From NCBI RefSeq assembly GCF_009711205.1, contig NZ_WMIG01000004.1, positions 62,001 to 126,000 of the forward strand: 64,000 nucleotides of DNA. The letters run 5' to 3'. This stretch comes from Paracoccus litorisediminis (GTDB lineage Bacteria > Pseudomonadota > Alphaproteobacteria > Rhodobacterales > Rhodobacteraceae). The notes beneath the pieces are model-generated. The model saw nothing but the letters and a program-made list of their open reading frames with translations. It was not told where the DNA came from and ran no database searches. A program made the translations under genes and the position numbers. Shown here in pieces: positions 19,016 through 29,071 of this stretch. The first letter of the stretch is position 1. Each line of letters opens with the position of its first letter.

Positions 19016-20350
19016 ATGCAGGTCAAGGAAACCCAGAACGAAGGGCTGAAGCGCGGCTACGAATTCACCCTGCCGGCGGCCGATCTGGCTGCGCAGGTTG
19101 AAGCGAAGCTGAAAGAGGCCCAGCCCGAAGTCGAGATCAAGGGCTTCCGCAAAGGCAAAGTCCCGATGGCGATGCTGAAGAAGCAATTCGGCCAACGCAT
19201 CCTGGGCGACGCCATGCAGGAAGCCATCGACGCGGCGCTGCGCGGCCATCTGGAAACCTCGGGCGACCGTCCGGCCCTGCAGCCGAAGGTCGAAATGGTC
19301 AACGGCGAGACCTGGAAAGAAGGCGACGATGTCGTCGTCACCGTCTCGTACGAAGCCCTGCCCGCCATCCCGGAAGCCGACCTCTCGGGCGTCGAGCTTG
19401 AGCGCCTGGTCGTTGCGGCCAGCGACGAGCAAGTGACCGAGGCGCTGGAAAACCTCGCCAAGAACGCGCAGTCCTTCGAGGACCGCAAGAAAGGCACCAA
19501 AGCCAAAGACGGCGATCAGCTTGTGATCGACTTCAAAGGCATGGTCGATGGCGAAGCCTTCGAAGGCGGCACCGCCGAGGACTACCCGCTGGTCCTGGGC
19601 TCGGGCAGCTTCATCCCCGGCTTCGAAGACCAACTGGTCGGCGCCAAAGCCGGTGAAGAAGTCAAGGTCGAGGTGAAATTCCCCGAGGATTACGGCCACC
19701 CGACCCTGAAGGGCAAAGACGCGATCTTTGAAACCACCGTCAAGGCGGTGAAGGCTCCGAAACCGGCCGAGCTGGACGACGAGCTGGCCAAGAAATTCGG
19801 CGCCGACGATCTGGAAGCCCTGAAGACCCAGATCCGTGAGCGTCTGGAGGCCGAGTTCAAAGGTGCTTCGCGCCAGATCCTGAAGCGCGCCCTGCTGGAC
19901 AAGCTGGACGGCCTGGTCAAGTTCGACCTGCCGGAATCGCTGGTCGAAGCCGAGGCTGCCCAGATCGCCCACCAGCTGTGGCACGAGGAAAACCCGGAAG
20001 ATCACGGCCATAACCATGGCGAGATCGAGCCGACCGAAGAGCACAAGTCGCTTGCCGAGCGCCGCGTCCGTCTGGGCCTGCTGCTGGCTGAAATCGGCCA
20101 GAAAGCCGAGATCACCGTCTCCGACCAGGAAATGACCCAGGCCGTCCTGCGTCAGGCCCGTCAGTATCCGGGCCAAGAGCGTGCGTTCTTCGAGTTCATC
20201 CAGCAGAACCCGCAAGCCCAGCAACAGCTGCGCGCCCCGATCTTCGAAGACAAGGTCGTCGACCACATCGTCGAAGGCGCCAAGGTTGCCGACAAATCGG
20301 TCACCAAGGAAGAGCTGGAAAAAGCCATCGAGGCTCTGGACACGCTCTGA
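19016..20350 (+). CDS. tig: Trigger factor (ribosome-associated chaperone)
   Basis: The 444-residue protein has the three-domain trigger-factor layout. The N-terminal ribosome-binding domain contains the docking loop GFRKGKVP (about residues 43-50). The FKBP-type peptidyl-prolyl isomerase domain covers about 160-245 ([40 protein letters not shown]). The C-terminal chaperone arms follow, with a His-rich patch [13 protein letters not shown] (EDHGHNHGE) near 345. It binds nascent chains at the exit tunnel. The ATG at 19016 has an AAGGA site; the open frame begins earlier but without homology. A terminator follows. Confidence 0.97.
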   Translation: MQVKETQNEGLKRGYEFTLPAADLAAQVEAKLKEAQPEVEIKGFRKGKVPMAMLKKQFGQRILGDAMQEAIDAALRGHLETSGDRPALQPKVEMVNGETWKEGDDVVVTVSYEALPAIPEADLSGVELERLVVAASDEQVTEALENLAKNAQSFEDRKKGTKAKDGDQLVIDFKGMVDGEAFEGGTAEDYPLVLGSGSFIPGFEDQLVGAKAGEEVKVEVKFPEDYGHPTLKGKDAIFETTVKAVKAPKPAELDDELAKKFGADDLEALKTQIRERLEAEFKGASRQILKRALLDKLDGLVKFDLPESLVEAEAAQIAHQLWHEENPEDHGHNHGEIEPTEEHKSLAERRVRLGLLLAEIGQKAEITVSDQEMTQAVLRQARQYPGQERAFFEFIQQNPQAQQQLRAPIFEDKVVDHIVEGAKVADKSVTKEELEKAIEALDTL

Positions 20351-20372
20351 TCCCAGCGATCAGCCGGAAATT

Positions 20373-20401
20373 AAGGCCGTCCCTTCGGGGGCGGCCTTTT
20401 T
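20373..20401 (+). terminator. Rho-independent terminator of tig
   Basis: GGCCGTCCC, a TTCG tetraloop and GGGGCGGCC followed by five T form a strong intrinsic terminator. Confidence 0.88.
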
Positions 20402-20437
20402 CGTTGCCTGACGCCCTGCGGCAATTGCGTCACGCAT

Positions 20438-20467
20438 AAAAAAACGCCCCCACAAGGGGGGCGTTTT
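20438..20467 (-). terminator. Rho-independent terminator of the beta-barrel gene
   Basis: Read on the minus strand, AAAACGCCCCCC, a short TTGT loop and GGGGGCGTTTTTTT make an intrinsic terminator 22 bases beyond the stop at 20489. Confidence 0.85.
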
Positions 20468-20488
20468 CGACAGAACCTTGAGGTTCTA

Positions 20489-21073
20489 TCAGAAGCGGTA
20501 CGACGCGCGAACTTGGAACAGGTCGGTGTCCAGATCCGCGTTGTCAACGCCGTCAACGTCTTTGAAGTCGTTGCGGGTGTATTCCGCGCCAACGGTGAAT
20601 TTGTCGTTGATCATGTAGTCGGCGCCGATGCCGTAGGTCATGCCGGTTTCCGACAGATCGCCAAGCTCCAGTTGGGCAACACCCAGGGTGGCGTAGGGCA
20701 GGAACTTGCCCAGGTCGTAGCCAGCGCGGCCGCGTAGACGGTACAGGTCGCCGTCCTCGTCGGATTCGTCGAGGCTGATGCGGTTGTAGTCAAGCTCGCC
20801 GCCCAGGACGAACTGACCGAAGTCGCGCATGTAGCCGGCGTGCACGCCGTAGCCGTCCATGTCTTCGTCGGCCGACTCACCAGCATAGCTGAATTCGCCA
20901 TTGCCTTTGCCGTACTGCACACCGGCGTAGAAGCCGGTCCAGTCAGCCGAGGCTTCAACCGGCGCTTCGACGATCGGGGTCACCGGGGCTTCGACGACGG
21001 GGGCTGCATAGCCACCAGCGTTTGCAGCAGTAGCGGCCAGACCTGCGATGATCGCGAAAGATGCCAATTTCAT
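20489..21073 (-). CDS. Outer-membrane beta-barrel porin-like protein
   Basis: The 194-residue protein has a signal peptide (MKLASFAIIAGLAATAANAG), a short Pro/Val/Glu-rich linker (VVEAPVTPIVEAPVEA) and an eight-stranded barrel domain. Typical strands are DWTGFYAGVQYG, YGVHAGYMRDFGQFVLGGELDY, LYRLRGRAGYDLGKFLPYATLGVA and the C-terminal FQVRASYRF, which ends in the aromatic residue recognised by BAM. It belongs to the small outer-membrane beta-barrel group (Pfam OMP_b-brl type). Function is unknown; proteins like this are abundant structural or immune-interacting barrels. A GGAG site sits 8 bases ahead of the ATG. Confidence 0.88.
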   Translation of the reverse strand: MKLASFAIIAGLAATAANAGGYAAPVVEAPVTPIVEAPVEASADWTGFYAGVQYGKGNGEFSYAGESADEDMDGYGVHAGYMRDFGQFVLGGELDYNRISLDESDEDGDLYRLRGRAGYDLGKFLPYATLGVAQLELGDLSETGMTYGIGADYMINDKFTVGAEYTRNDFKDVDGVDNADLDTDLFQVRASYRF

Positions 21074-21213
21074 TGTTTATTCTCCACTCGATAAGAGCGG
21101 CTGACCTAACAGTCATCGTATTGAGACAAAAGGCAAAATATTGTGATGGGATAAGTCCGGACCGGCGGAAATCAGCTTATCGGACAACCGTCAAACCGCA
21201 TGCGCAAAACGCA

Positions 21214-21238
21214 CAAAACCCGCGCGGGGCGCGGGTTG
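21214..21238 (-). terminator. Terminator downstream of tRNA-Leu
   Basis: On the minus strand AACCCGCGC, a CCC loop and GCGCGGGTT run into TTGTG, 28 bases after the tRNA-Leu 3' end. Confidence 0.6.
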
Positions 21239-21265
21239 TCAGGTGGTGTCGCTCATGGGTTTTCG

Positions 21266-21350
21266 TGGTGCGGGTGGAGGGACTTGAACCCCCACGCCTT
21301 GCGGCGCCAGAACCTAAATCTGGTGCGTCTGCCAATTTCGCCACACCCGC
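21266..21350 (-). tRNA. tRNA-Leu(TAG)
   Basis: The 85-base cloverleaf has acceptor stem GCGGGTG/CACCCGC, a long variable arm as in type II tRNAs, anticodon loop TTTAGGT (anticodon TAG), T-arm GTTCAAG and encoded CCA. Confidence 0.95.
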
Positions 21351-21364
21351 ATCTCACATCGCGC

Positions 21365-23422
<2,058 letters not shown>

Positions 23423-23522
23423 TCTTCTCGCGATGGCATGACGGGGTCGGCCTAGGCCGGCCCGCACATTTTACCCTGTCCGGCCGCGGCGGTCGGGCCG
23501 ACTGAATGGAGGAAGGAATCCA

Positions 23523-24929
23523 ATGCAAGTCAAGGACGTACTGGATCTGATGAAGGCGGAGGATGTCGAATATGTCGACGTTCGCTTCACCGATCCCAAG
23601 GGCAAGCTGCAGCACGTGACGCTGGTCGCCGACCTCGTCGACGAAGACTTCTTCGAGGAAGGCTTCATGTTCGACGGTTCGTCGATCGCTGGCTGGAAGT
23701 CCATCGACCAGTCCGACATGAAGCTGATCCTGGACCCGGCCTCGGCTTACATCGACCCGTTCTACGCTGAAAAAACTCTCTGCGTGCATTGCAACGTGGT
23801 CGAGCCGGACACTGGCGAAGCCTATTCGCGCGACCCGCGCGGCACCGCCGTCAAGGCCGAAGCCTATCTGAAGGCCTCGGGCATCGGCGACGTGGCCTAT
23901 TTCGGCCCGGAAGCTGAGTTCTTCCTGTTCGACGACGTGAAGTACCAGATCACGCCGCAGAAAGTCTCGTTCGAGATCGACGCCGTCGACGCCGCCTGGA
24001 ACACCGATTCCTCCTATGAGGACGGCAACCTCGGCCACCGCGCAGCCCATAAGGGCGGCTACTTCCCGGTGAACCCGATCGACGCCGCTCAGGACATCCG
24101 CGGCGAGATGCTCTCGACCATGAAGCGCATGGGCATCAAGGTCGACAAGCACCACCACGAGGTTGCGACCGCGCAGCACGAGCTGGGCATGATCTTCGGC
24201 GGGCTGGTTCAGCAGGCCGACAACATCCAGAAATACAAATACGTCATCCACAACGTGGCTGCCGCCTACGGCAAATCGGCGACTTTCATGCCGAAGCCGA
24301 TGAAAGGCGACAACGGCTCGGGCATGCACGTGAACATGTCGATCTGGAAAGACGGCAAGCCGCTCTTCGCCGGCGACAAATATGCCGACCTGAGCCAAGA
24401 AGCGCTCTGGTTCATCGGTGGCATCATCAAGCATGCCAAGGCGCTGAATGCCCTGACCAACCCGGGCACCAACAGCTACAAACGCCTGATCCCGGGCTTT
24501 GAGGCACCGGTTCTGCTGGCCTATTCGGCCCGCAACCGCTCGGGCGCAGTGCGGATTCCGTGGACGGAATCGCCGAAAGCCAAGCGCGTCGAAGCCCGTT
24601 TCCCCGATCCGTCGGCCAACCCCTATCTGGCCTTTGCCGGCTTGCTGATGGCAGGTATCGACGGCATCAAGAACAAGATCGATCCGGGTCCGGCTTCGGA
24701 CAAGGACCTCTACGATCTGCCGCCGGAAGAGCTGGCCGAGATCCCGACCGTCTGCGGTTCGCTCCGCGAGGCGCTGGAAGAGCTTGAGAAGGACATGGAC
24801 TTCCTGCTCGCCGGCGACGTGTTCACCCGCGATCAGCTGGAAGGCTACATCAAGCTGAAGTGGGAAGAAGTCTACGCCTACGAGCACACCCCCCACCCGA
24901 TCGAATACGCGATGTATTACAGCTGCTGA
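23523..24929 (+). CDS. glnA: Glutamine synthetase, type I
   Basis: The 468-residue enzyme forms glutamine from glutamate, ammonia and ATP as a dodecamer. Family landmarks are FDGSSIAGW (about residues 50-58), the ATP-binding [14 protein letters not shown] and the segment [17 protein letters not shown]. Tyr397 in [11 protein letters not shown] is the adenylylation site, so the enzyme should be controlled by GlnE together with the P-II protein encoded just upstream. Length and motifs are those of GSI-beta enzymes. The ribosome site GGAGGAAGG is strong. A terminator follows 28 bases after the stop. Confidence 0.97.
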   Translation: MQVKDVLDLMKAEDVEYVDVRFTDPKGKLQHVTLVADLVDEDFFEEGFMFDGSSIAGWKSIDQSDMKLILDPASAYIDPFYAEKTLCVHCNVVEPDTGEAYSRDPRGTAVKAEAYLKASGIGDVAYFGPEAEFFLFDDVKYQITPQKVSFEIDAVDAAWNTDSSYEDGNLGHRAAHKGGYFPVNPIDAAQDIRGEMLSTMKRMGIKVDKHHHEVATAQHELGMIFGGLVQQADNIQKYKYVIHNVAAAYGKSATFMPKPMKGDNGSGMHVNMSIWKDGKPLFAGDKYADLSQEALWFIGGIIKHAKALNALTNPGTNSYKRLIPGFEAPVLLAYSARNRSGAVRIPWTESPKAKRVEARFPDPSANPYLAFAGLLMAGIDGIKNKIDPGPASDKDLYDLPPEELAEIPTVCGSLREALEELEKDMDFLLAGDVFTRDQLEGYIKLKWEEVYAYEHTPHPIEYAMYYSC

Positions 24930-24956
24930 TCCGCAGCCGAGGGACAGAAAGACCGG

Positions 24957-24981
24957 AAAGCCGCCCGAAAGGGCGGCTTTC
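24957..24981 (+). terminator. Rho-independent terminator of glnA
   Basis: AAAGCCGCCC, a GAAA loop and GGGCGGCTTT followed by CTT make an intrinsic terminator and mark the end of the conserved region. Confidence 0.85.
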
Positions 24982-24989
24982 TTGCCATT

Positions 24990-25389
24990 GGCCTGAGATC
25001 TATAAAGCAGACAGGCTCAGGGCTGCTGCAACCAGCGGAATGACCATTCGATATATGCCGCCCTGTACACCTGTTGCATGATCGGGAATCATGATCAGGC
25101 GCTTCTGATCACTTGAGCTCTGCCTGGAAGGATCGGCATGCCTCAGCGTGCGGCGCGTCCCAAGCATCTTGCGACAGCCTAGCTAACGCCCACACGCCGA
25201 TCACGGTCCTCCTGCTGAACTGCCCAGCCGGACCTCATCGGCCACCAGCTCGTACAATCCTGAAAATATTAAGCGAAACACGATCCGGACCTGATATCTG
25301 ACTCCTGCTCAGAAGTCGGCCGGTTCACCGTCCAGCCGAAATAGATCGCAACAAACCCTACCTCGACTAGCTGGGCGACGATTGCGGTT
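24990..25389. other. Non-coding start of accessory stretch
   Basis: Base composition drops and stop codons are frequent here. I see no gene I can support. A perfect inverted repeat TGATCAG-N6-CTGATCA lies at 25092-25111, preceded by an imperfect ATGAT/ATCAT pair. The stretch begins right after the glnA terminator and leads into a broken phage-like gene. Confidence 0.4.
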
Positions 25390-25795
25390 ATGCCTTGCCC
25401 ATCCAGATCGGGCCGAGCGAAGCTGAAGCCGCTTCCTCTGCCCAAGTTCGGCAAGGTAAATGCACTCGCTGCTGAGATGAAGCGGATCTACGCCATCTAT
25501 GCGCGCCACACCTTCAGCGGCATTCCGTTCCCAGAGGTTCGCAGGGTCTTCAACCTAGCAGATACCAAATCCTGCAACTTCAATAAGGGAGGTCGGCTTA
25601 ATGGGGATTTCCAAAGCGTCAAGCCAGAGCAACGCAAGCAGATCCTGATAGATGGCCTTTCTGTCGTTGAGTTGGACATCAAGGCATCACAACTGACCAT
25701 TCTCCACCACATCACCAACACCGGATTGCCGGAAGGAAATCTAAATCAGGTGGAGGGGGCGCCCCGCCCAGTGGTCAAGGCCGCAGTGACAGCCA
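25390..25795 (+). pseudogene. Fragment of phage/plasmid-type protein with DNA-polymerase-like ELD motif
   Basis: About 135 residues remain, and no start is certain. The readable core is RRVFN, then GGRLNGDFQSV, RKQILIDG and VVELDIKASQLTIL. This resembles an uncharacterised family from phages and mobile elements with the pattern RVFN...GGR.YG..Q...R..I.IDG....ELD......L; that memory is approximate. The reading frame runs on to 25956, but from 25796 it is insertion-sequence DNA. The gene is thus cut short by the IS element, and the remainder is not visible beyond 27304. GC content is below that of the neighbours, a sign of transfer. Confidence 0.5.
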
Positions 25796-26111
25796 TGATC
25801 GGACCGGGAAAGACGGAACTCGAAAGGTGGCCCAAAGAGGCTGGGGAGAGCCTGCTCTCCTGCTCTGATCCCCGACCTTGGCCCGCCCGAAGGCAGAGTT
25901 TTTCGACCTCGCTCAGGGTGACGGGCGGGTTGCGCCCCCTGGTTTCGTCAGCATGATCGGGACCTTGTTGCCGATCGCGCCGTGTGGCCGTTCTTCGTTA
26001 TAGCATCTACGCCAAGCCTCCAGCTTTTCCGCCGCGTCTGCAAGGGTCATGAACCAGTGCTGGTTCAGGCATTCGGTTCGGAACCGGCCATTGAAGGTGA
26101 GGGGGGATCAA

Positions 26112-26134
26112 AAAACAGTCCGGGGGACTGTTTT
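26112..26134. repeat. Palindromic repeat, copy A
   Basis: AAAACAGTCC and GGACTGTTTT flank a 3-base GGG centre. The insert separates the transposase codons for DNAFI and FNGRF. Seen on the minus strand it is followed by TGATCCCCCCTCA, matching the 3' flank of the other copies (TGATCC-N-CCTCA). Confidence 0.9.
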
Positions 26135-26435
26135 CCCGACGTAAAATGAAGGCGTTGTCGGTCGGCTTTCCTGGGCGCGAGAAGTCCAGAATGACGCCGC
26201 GTTGGTAGGCCCAGAGGTCCATATCACGCGATACGAACTCGGTGCCTTGATCGACGCGGATCGTCTTCGGATAGCCAATCTTCCGACATACGCGGTCAAG
26301 GGTGGTGACCACATCCTCGCCGCGGTAGCTGAGACGCACGTCCAGCACCGGTACGTGAGCCGCGAGAAGGTGTCGACGACGGTAAGGACGCGGAGCTTCT
26401 TGCCTGTCGCCAACTGGTCGTGCCCATTTGGCGGG

Positions 26436-26458
26436 AAAACAGTCCCCCGGACTGTTTT
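26436..26458. repeat. Palindromic repeat, copy B
   Basis: The same 23-base palindrome as copies A and C, with centre CCC, preceded by GGG and followed by CTGATCCGCCTCA on the plus strand. It interrupts the transposase between NDVWAM and HDQLATG and shifts the frame. Confidence 0.9.
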
Positions 26459-27199
26459 CTGATCCGCCTCATTCCATCGCCCAAACGTCATTGGGGCCGA
26501 CGGCCTCGGTGCGATCGTCGCGCAGCTTTGCCTTGACCCGCCGCTTCGGCGTTTTGCTTCTGAGCTGCATCCCCAACTCTCTGTAAATACGATAGACTTT
26601 CTTGATGTTGATGCCCCAGCCTTCACGATCCAACAAAACGTGGACGCGCCGGTAGCCATACCGGACACCAATCGCTGTCGGGCTCGGACCGATGGCGCCT
26701 CGACGGCTCATATTCACAGATCTCACCGATCCGCTTCGCCACGGCGGCCTGATCGGTGCGGCGGGACTTGTAGTGAAACGAAAACCGCTCGAACCCGATG
26801 GCCCCACAAGCCGTCCGGATCGATACCGCCCAATCGTTGCACATCCCGCGAACCAGTTCGCGCATGCGACCAGAGTGAGCCGGTGGGCACCATTGGTTCA
26901 AGCCAACCGGCGAACGAGCTTGCGCCGAATGGCATCCCTGAAGCATCTCGCGGTCGAGCGTGAGGTCGGCCACGATCTTCTGCAACCATGTGTTCTCGTC
27001 CTCGAGTCGCTTCAGTCGCCGCATCTCATCGGGCAGAAGCCCTGCATACTTCTTCTTCCAAGCGAAGTAGGTGGCTTGGCTGATCCCGGCCTTACGAAAG
27101 ATCTCAGCGGCCGGTGTTCCTTCCTCGCCCTGTTTCAGAATGAACGCCTTCTGTGCGTCCGAAAACTTGTCGCCTTCATGCCAATTCCGCTTCGTAGGG

Positions 27200-27222
27200 A
27201 AAACAGTCCCCCGGACTGTTTT
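27200..27222. repeat. Palindromic repeat, copy C
   Basis: The same palindrome with GGG before and CTGATCCTCCTCA after it. It lies about 20 bases upstream of the ancestral orfA start codon, between it and the IS terminus. Confidence 0.9.
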
Positions 27223-27304
27223 CTGATCCTCCTCAGTCTCCCAGCCAAGGAAGCCTACCGGAAAACTCCAAATTCAAACGGTCCAGTTTCCGGGGATAAG
27301 ATCA

Positions 27305-27632
27305 TGCCCTCCCTGTAGGCTTTCCAAGTGGCGTCCAGCCTCAGTGTGTGGCTGTTGGCCCTCTTGCTGGCTTCCGTCTGGTTGATGGTCTTCAGAGAGA
27401 AGAGTTGGGTCTGCTTCTTCCGAGACACCGGATCACGATGAAGGTCCTGGCAATCTTCGGGAATTCGGCGACGGTACTACCAAATATTTCCATTGAGCTG
27501 GATGTGCCGACACTTGGCACAGATAGACCCGATTTGGAAAAGGAGTTGCACGTGTGTGTAACCTCATGTGTAATCTGAGGCAGCTCCACTGTGCTTCTAT
27601 CTATCTGATATTTATTGATTAATCAGGAGATT
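27305..27632. other. Low-GC gap between IS element and tRNA-Ser
   Basis: No gene is supported. Short open frames exist (one of 76 codons on plus, one of 65 on minus) but neither has a ribosome site or recognisable features. A 10-base palindrome TGATTAATCA lies at 27615-27624, just beyond the tRNA-Ser 3' end. Confidence 0.4.
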
Positions 27633-27722
27633 ATGGCGGACAGTGAGGGATTCGAACCCTCGAGACGGTTCCCCGCCTACACACTTTCCAGGCGTGCGCC
27701 TTCGACCACTCGGCCAACTGTC
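27633..27722 (-). tRNA. tRNA-Ser(GGA)
   Basis: The 90-base type II tRNA has acceptor stem GGACAGT/ACTGTCC, discriminator G, anticodon loop CTGGAAA (anticodon GGA), a long variable arm (GGCGGGGAACCGTC), T-arm GTTCGAA and encoded CCA. The accessory stretch lies directly at its 3' end, a usual integration site for mobile islands. Confidence 0.95.
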
Positions 27723-27765
27723 CGTGGAGGCCCGTCTAGCGTGATCGACGGGCCTGTGCAAGCGG

Positions 27766-28350
27766 TCACAGCTTGGAAATTCGCTTCTGTAGCTCGGCAA
27801 GTTGACGACGGATTTCATCCATGTCGGCCGAAGCTGCAGTCTTGCCACCGGAAGGGGGCTTGCCGACCTCGGCGTCGCCTTCCGGCTCGGGGCCGCTGCT
27901 GCCGGCCCAGCCGGCGGTCATGGCGCGCAGGAACATCTGCTGCTGACGCTGCAGCGCCTCAAAGCCCGGCATCGTGGACATCGGGTTCGGGAAAGTCGCC
28001 ATGTTCTCCATCAGCTTGGACTGACCCTCGCGCAGGATCTCGAAGCTGGCGGCAAGGAATTGCGGCACGACGGACTGAGCCTGCGTGGTGTAGCTGCGCA
28101 CCAGATCGGTCAGCACCTCAATCGGCAGGACGTTCTCGCCGCGGCTTTCATGCTCGGCGATGATCTGCAGAAGATACTGGCGCGTCAGGTCGTCGCCGGA
28201 TTTCAGGTCCACGATCTGGACCTGCCGCCCTTTGCGGATCAAAATCGCGACATCCTCAAGCGTGACGTAATCGCTGGTCTCGGTGTTATAGAGACGGCGG
28301 CTCGCGTAGCGCTTGATCAAAAGTGGCGACGTGTTGTCAACCTCGGCCAT
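27766..28350 (-). CDS. phaR: Polyhydroxyalkanoate synthesis repressor PhaR
   Basis: The 194-residue regulator has the PHB/PHA accumulation DNA-binding domain at the N-terminus: LLIKRYASRRLYNTETSDYVTLEDVAILIRKG (quoted in parts: KRYASRRLYNT, YVTLEDVA). It continues with the TRQYLLQIIAEHE segment and a PHB-accumulation helical domain, then a variable Pro/Gly-rich stretch and a C-terminal coiled coil (DEIRRQLAELQKRISKL). PhaR represses phasin and its own gene and is released when it binds polyhydroxybutyrate granules, as shown in Paracoccus denitrificans. It lies downstream of phaP on the same strand. Confidence 0.95.
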   Translation of the reverse strand: MAEVDNTSPLLIKRYASRRLYNTETSDYVTLEDVAILIRKGRQVQIVDLKSGDDLTRQYLLQIIAEHESRGENVLPIEVLTDLVRSYTTQAQSVVPQFLAASFEILREGQSKLMENMATFPNPMSTMPGFEALQRQQQMFLRAMTAGWAGSSGPEPEGDAEVGKPPSGGKTAASADMDEIRRQLAELQKRISKL

Positions 28351-28441
28351 GTCTCCTCCGGCTATGCATTTGCAGCATGATGAAAAAACGGTTGCGGAAT
28401 TGCAAAGAAAATCGCCGCGACCGCATCATGACCCGGATATG

Positions 28442-28469
28442 AAAAAAGGGGAGCAGTCGCCTGCCCCCC
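28442..28469 (-). terminator. Rho-independent terminator of phaP
   Basis: On the minus strand GGGGGGCAG, a GCGA loop and CTGCTCCCC followed by six T end the phaP transcript 22 bases past its stop. Confidence 0.8.
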
Positions 28470-28490
28470 TTCCCTACGATGTTCCGTCCC

Positions 28491-28955
28491 TCAGACCTTG
28501 GCGGCCGAAGCAGCAGCCGCGGCGGCTTTCTTGACAGCAGCCTGAGTTTCGCGCGTGGCGGTCTCAGCGGCCTTCTGGGCGTCAGAGGCCAGATCCTTGC
28601 CAGCGGTCAGCATCAGGTCGACGGTGTCCATCTGGACCTTCTTGGCCACTTCGGCAAAGGCGGCCATGTGCTCGGCTGCCATTTCGGCGGCGGCGGTCGC
28701 GAAGTCGCTGACGGCCTTGGCGTATTCCGCCGGTTCGTCCTTCGAGCTGGCCAGTTCACCCATGCGGGCGATGGTGTCCTTAGCCCATTGCGAGGTGATC
28801 TCGGTCGAACGCTCGGCTGCGGCCAGGGCAACCTTGGCCATTTTCTCGCCCAGCGCGGTCTGCGATTTGAACGCGTCCTGGAAGGACGAGGTGTCCACCG
28901 GGAATTTAGCGATCATTTCCTGAAAGGTCTTCGTGAAGTCTGGGGCCTTGGCCAT
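28491..28955 (-). CDS. phaP: Phasin, granule-associated protein PhaP
   Basis: The 154-residue, strongly helical protein (MAKAPDFTKTFQEMIAKF...) has the phasin pattern: an amphipathic central part with TEITSQWAKDTIARMGEL and a C-terminal Ala/Lys-rich segment (AAVKKAAAAAASAAKV). Phasins coat polyhydroxybutyrate granules and limit their coalescence. The ATG at 28955 is preceded by a GGAGAC site. Upstream are two TGC-rich palindromes that fit PhaR operators, and a dedicated terminator follows, so phaP is probably a strongly induced single-gene transcript. Confidence 0.92.
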   Translation of the reverse strand: MAKAPDFTKTFQEMIAKFPVDTSSFQDAFKSQTALGEKMAKVALAAAERSTEITSQWAKDTIARMGELASSKDEPAEYAKAVSDFATAAAEMAAEHMAAFAEVAKKVQMDTVDLMLTAGKDLASDAQKAAETATRETQAAVKKAAAAAASAAKV

Positions 28956-29020
28956 AGTCCGTCTCCTGGATAGGCGCAGAGTGCTGGAGCGCCGGTTAAA
29001 CTCTACAGCTTCGAATATAA

Positions 29021-29065
29021 ATGCTGCGCTGCAGCATTTCAACAGATTTCGCTGCGATGCAGCAT
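29021..29065 (-). promoter_or_regulatory. Putative PhaR operators upstream of phaP
   Basis: ATGCTGCGCTGCAGCAT (29021-29037) is an almost perfect palindrome and GCTGCGATGCAGCAT (29051-29065) a second copy, both between phaC and phaP. PhaR is known to bind TGC-rich sequences of this kind in front of phaP. Centres are about 29 bases apart, close to three helical turns. Confidence 0.65.
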
Positions 29066-29071
29066 TTCTTT

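Larger units (their letters stand above)
25913..27179 (-). pseudogene. IS3-family transposase OrfAB, multiply disrupted
   Basis: Pieces of the transposase can be read in all three minus frames. OrfA shows KFSDAQKAFILKQGEEGTPA and the ISQATYFAWKKKYAGLLPDE helix-turn-helix region, but is shifted just after its ATG at 27179. An extra G before the IRRKL-equivalent shifts the frame again. OrfB shows YHYKSRRTDQAA, VRYGYRRVHVLL, KRRVKAKLRDDR and NDVWAM. The catalytic part follows: HDQLATGKKLRVLTVVDTFSR with the first Asp region disturbed, VDQGTEFVSRD, and finally RPHGAIGNKVPIML with the stop at 25913. Palindromic inserts break it before HDQLATG and after DNAFI. The element cannot encode an active transposase. 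Confidence 0.85.
25796..27304 (-). mobile_element. Decayed IS3-family insertion sequence (about 1.5 kb)
   Basis: The ends are placed by related inverted termini. Reading inward from each end, both start TGATC and then share a GGAAA block followed by a GGAC/GGAAC block; the outer CATGATC is perfect at both ends. No clear target duplication flanks it. Inside lies an OrfA/OrfB transposase of the IS407-like IS3 type on the minus strand, broken by several frameshifts. Three copies of a 23-base palindromic repeat sit inside. Without them the element would be near 1.38 kb, close to a normal IS3 size. Confidence 0.75.

Noticed and set aside
24930..25400. Duplicate tRNA-Ser 3' end as an att site for the island
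   Set aside because: I looked for a copy of the tRNA 3' sequence on the far side of the accessory tract and did not see one.
25800..27240. Spurious overlapping frames within the IS, including peptides across the palindromes
   Set aside because: They arise from frameshifted transposase and palindromic inserts rather than from separate genes.
27348..27589. Small open frames on both strands next to tRNA-Ser
   Set aside because: No ribosome site, no recognisable fold and no supporting context.
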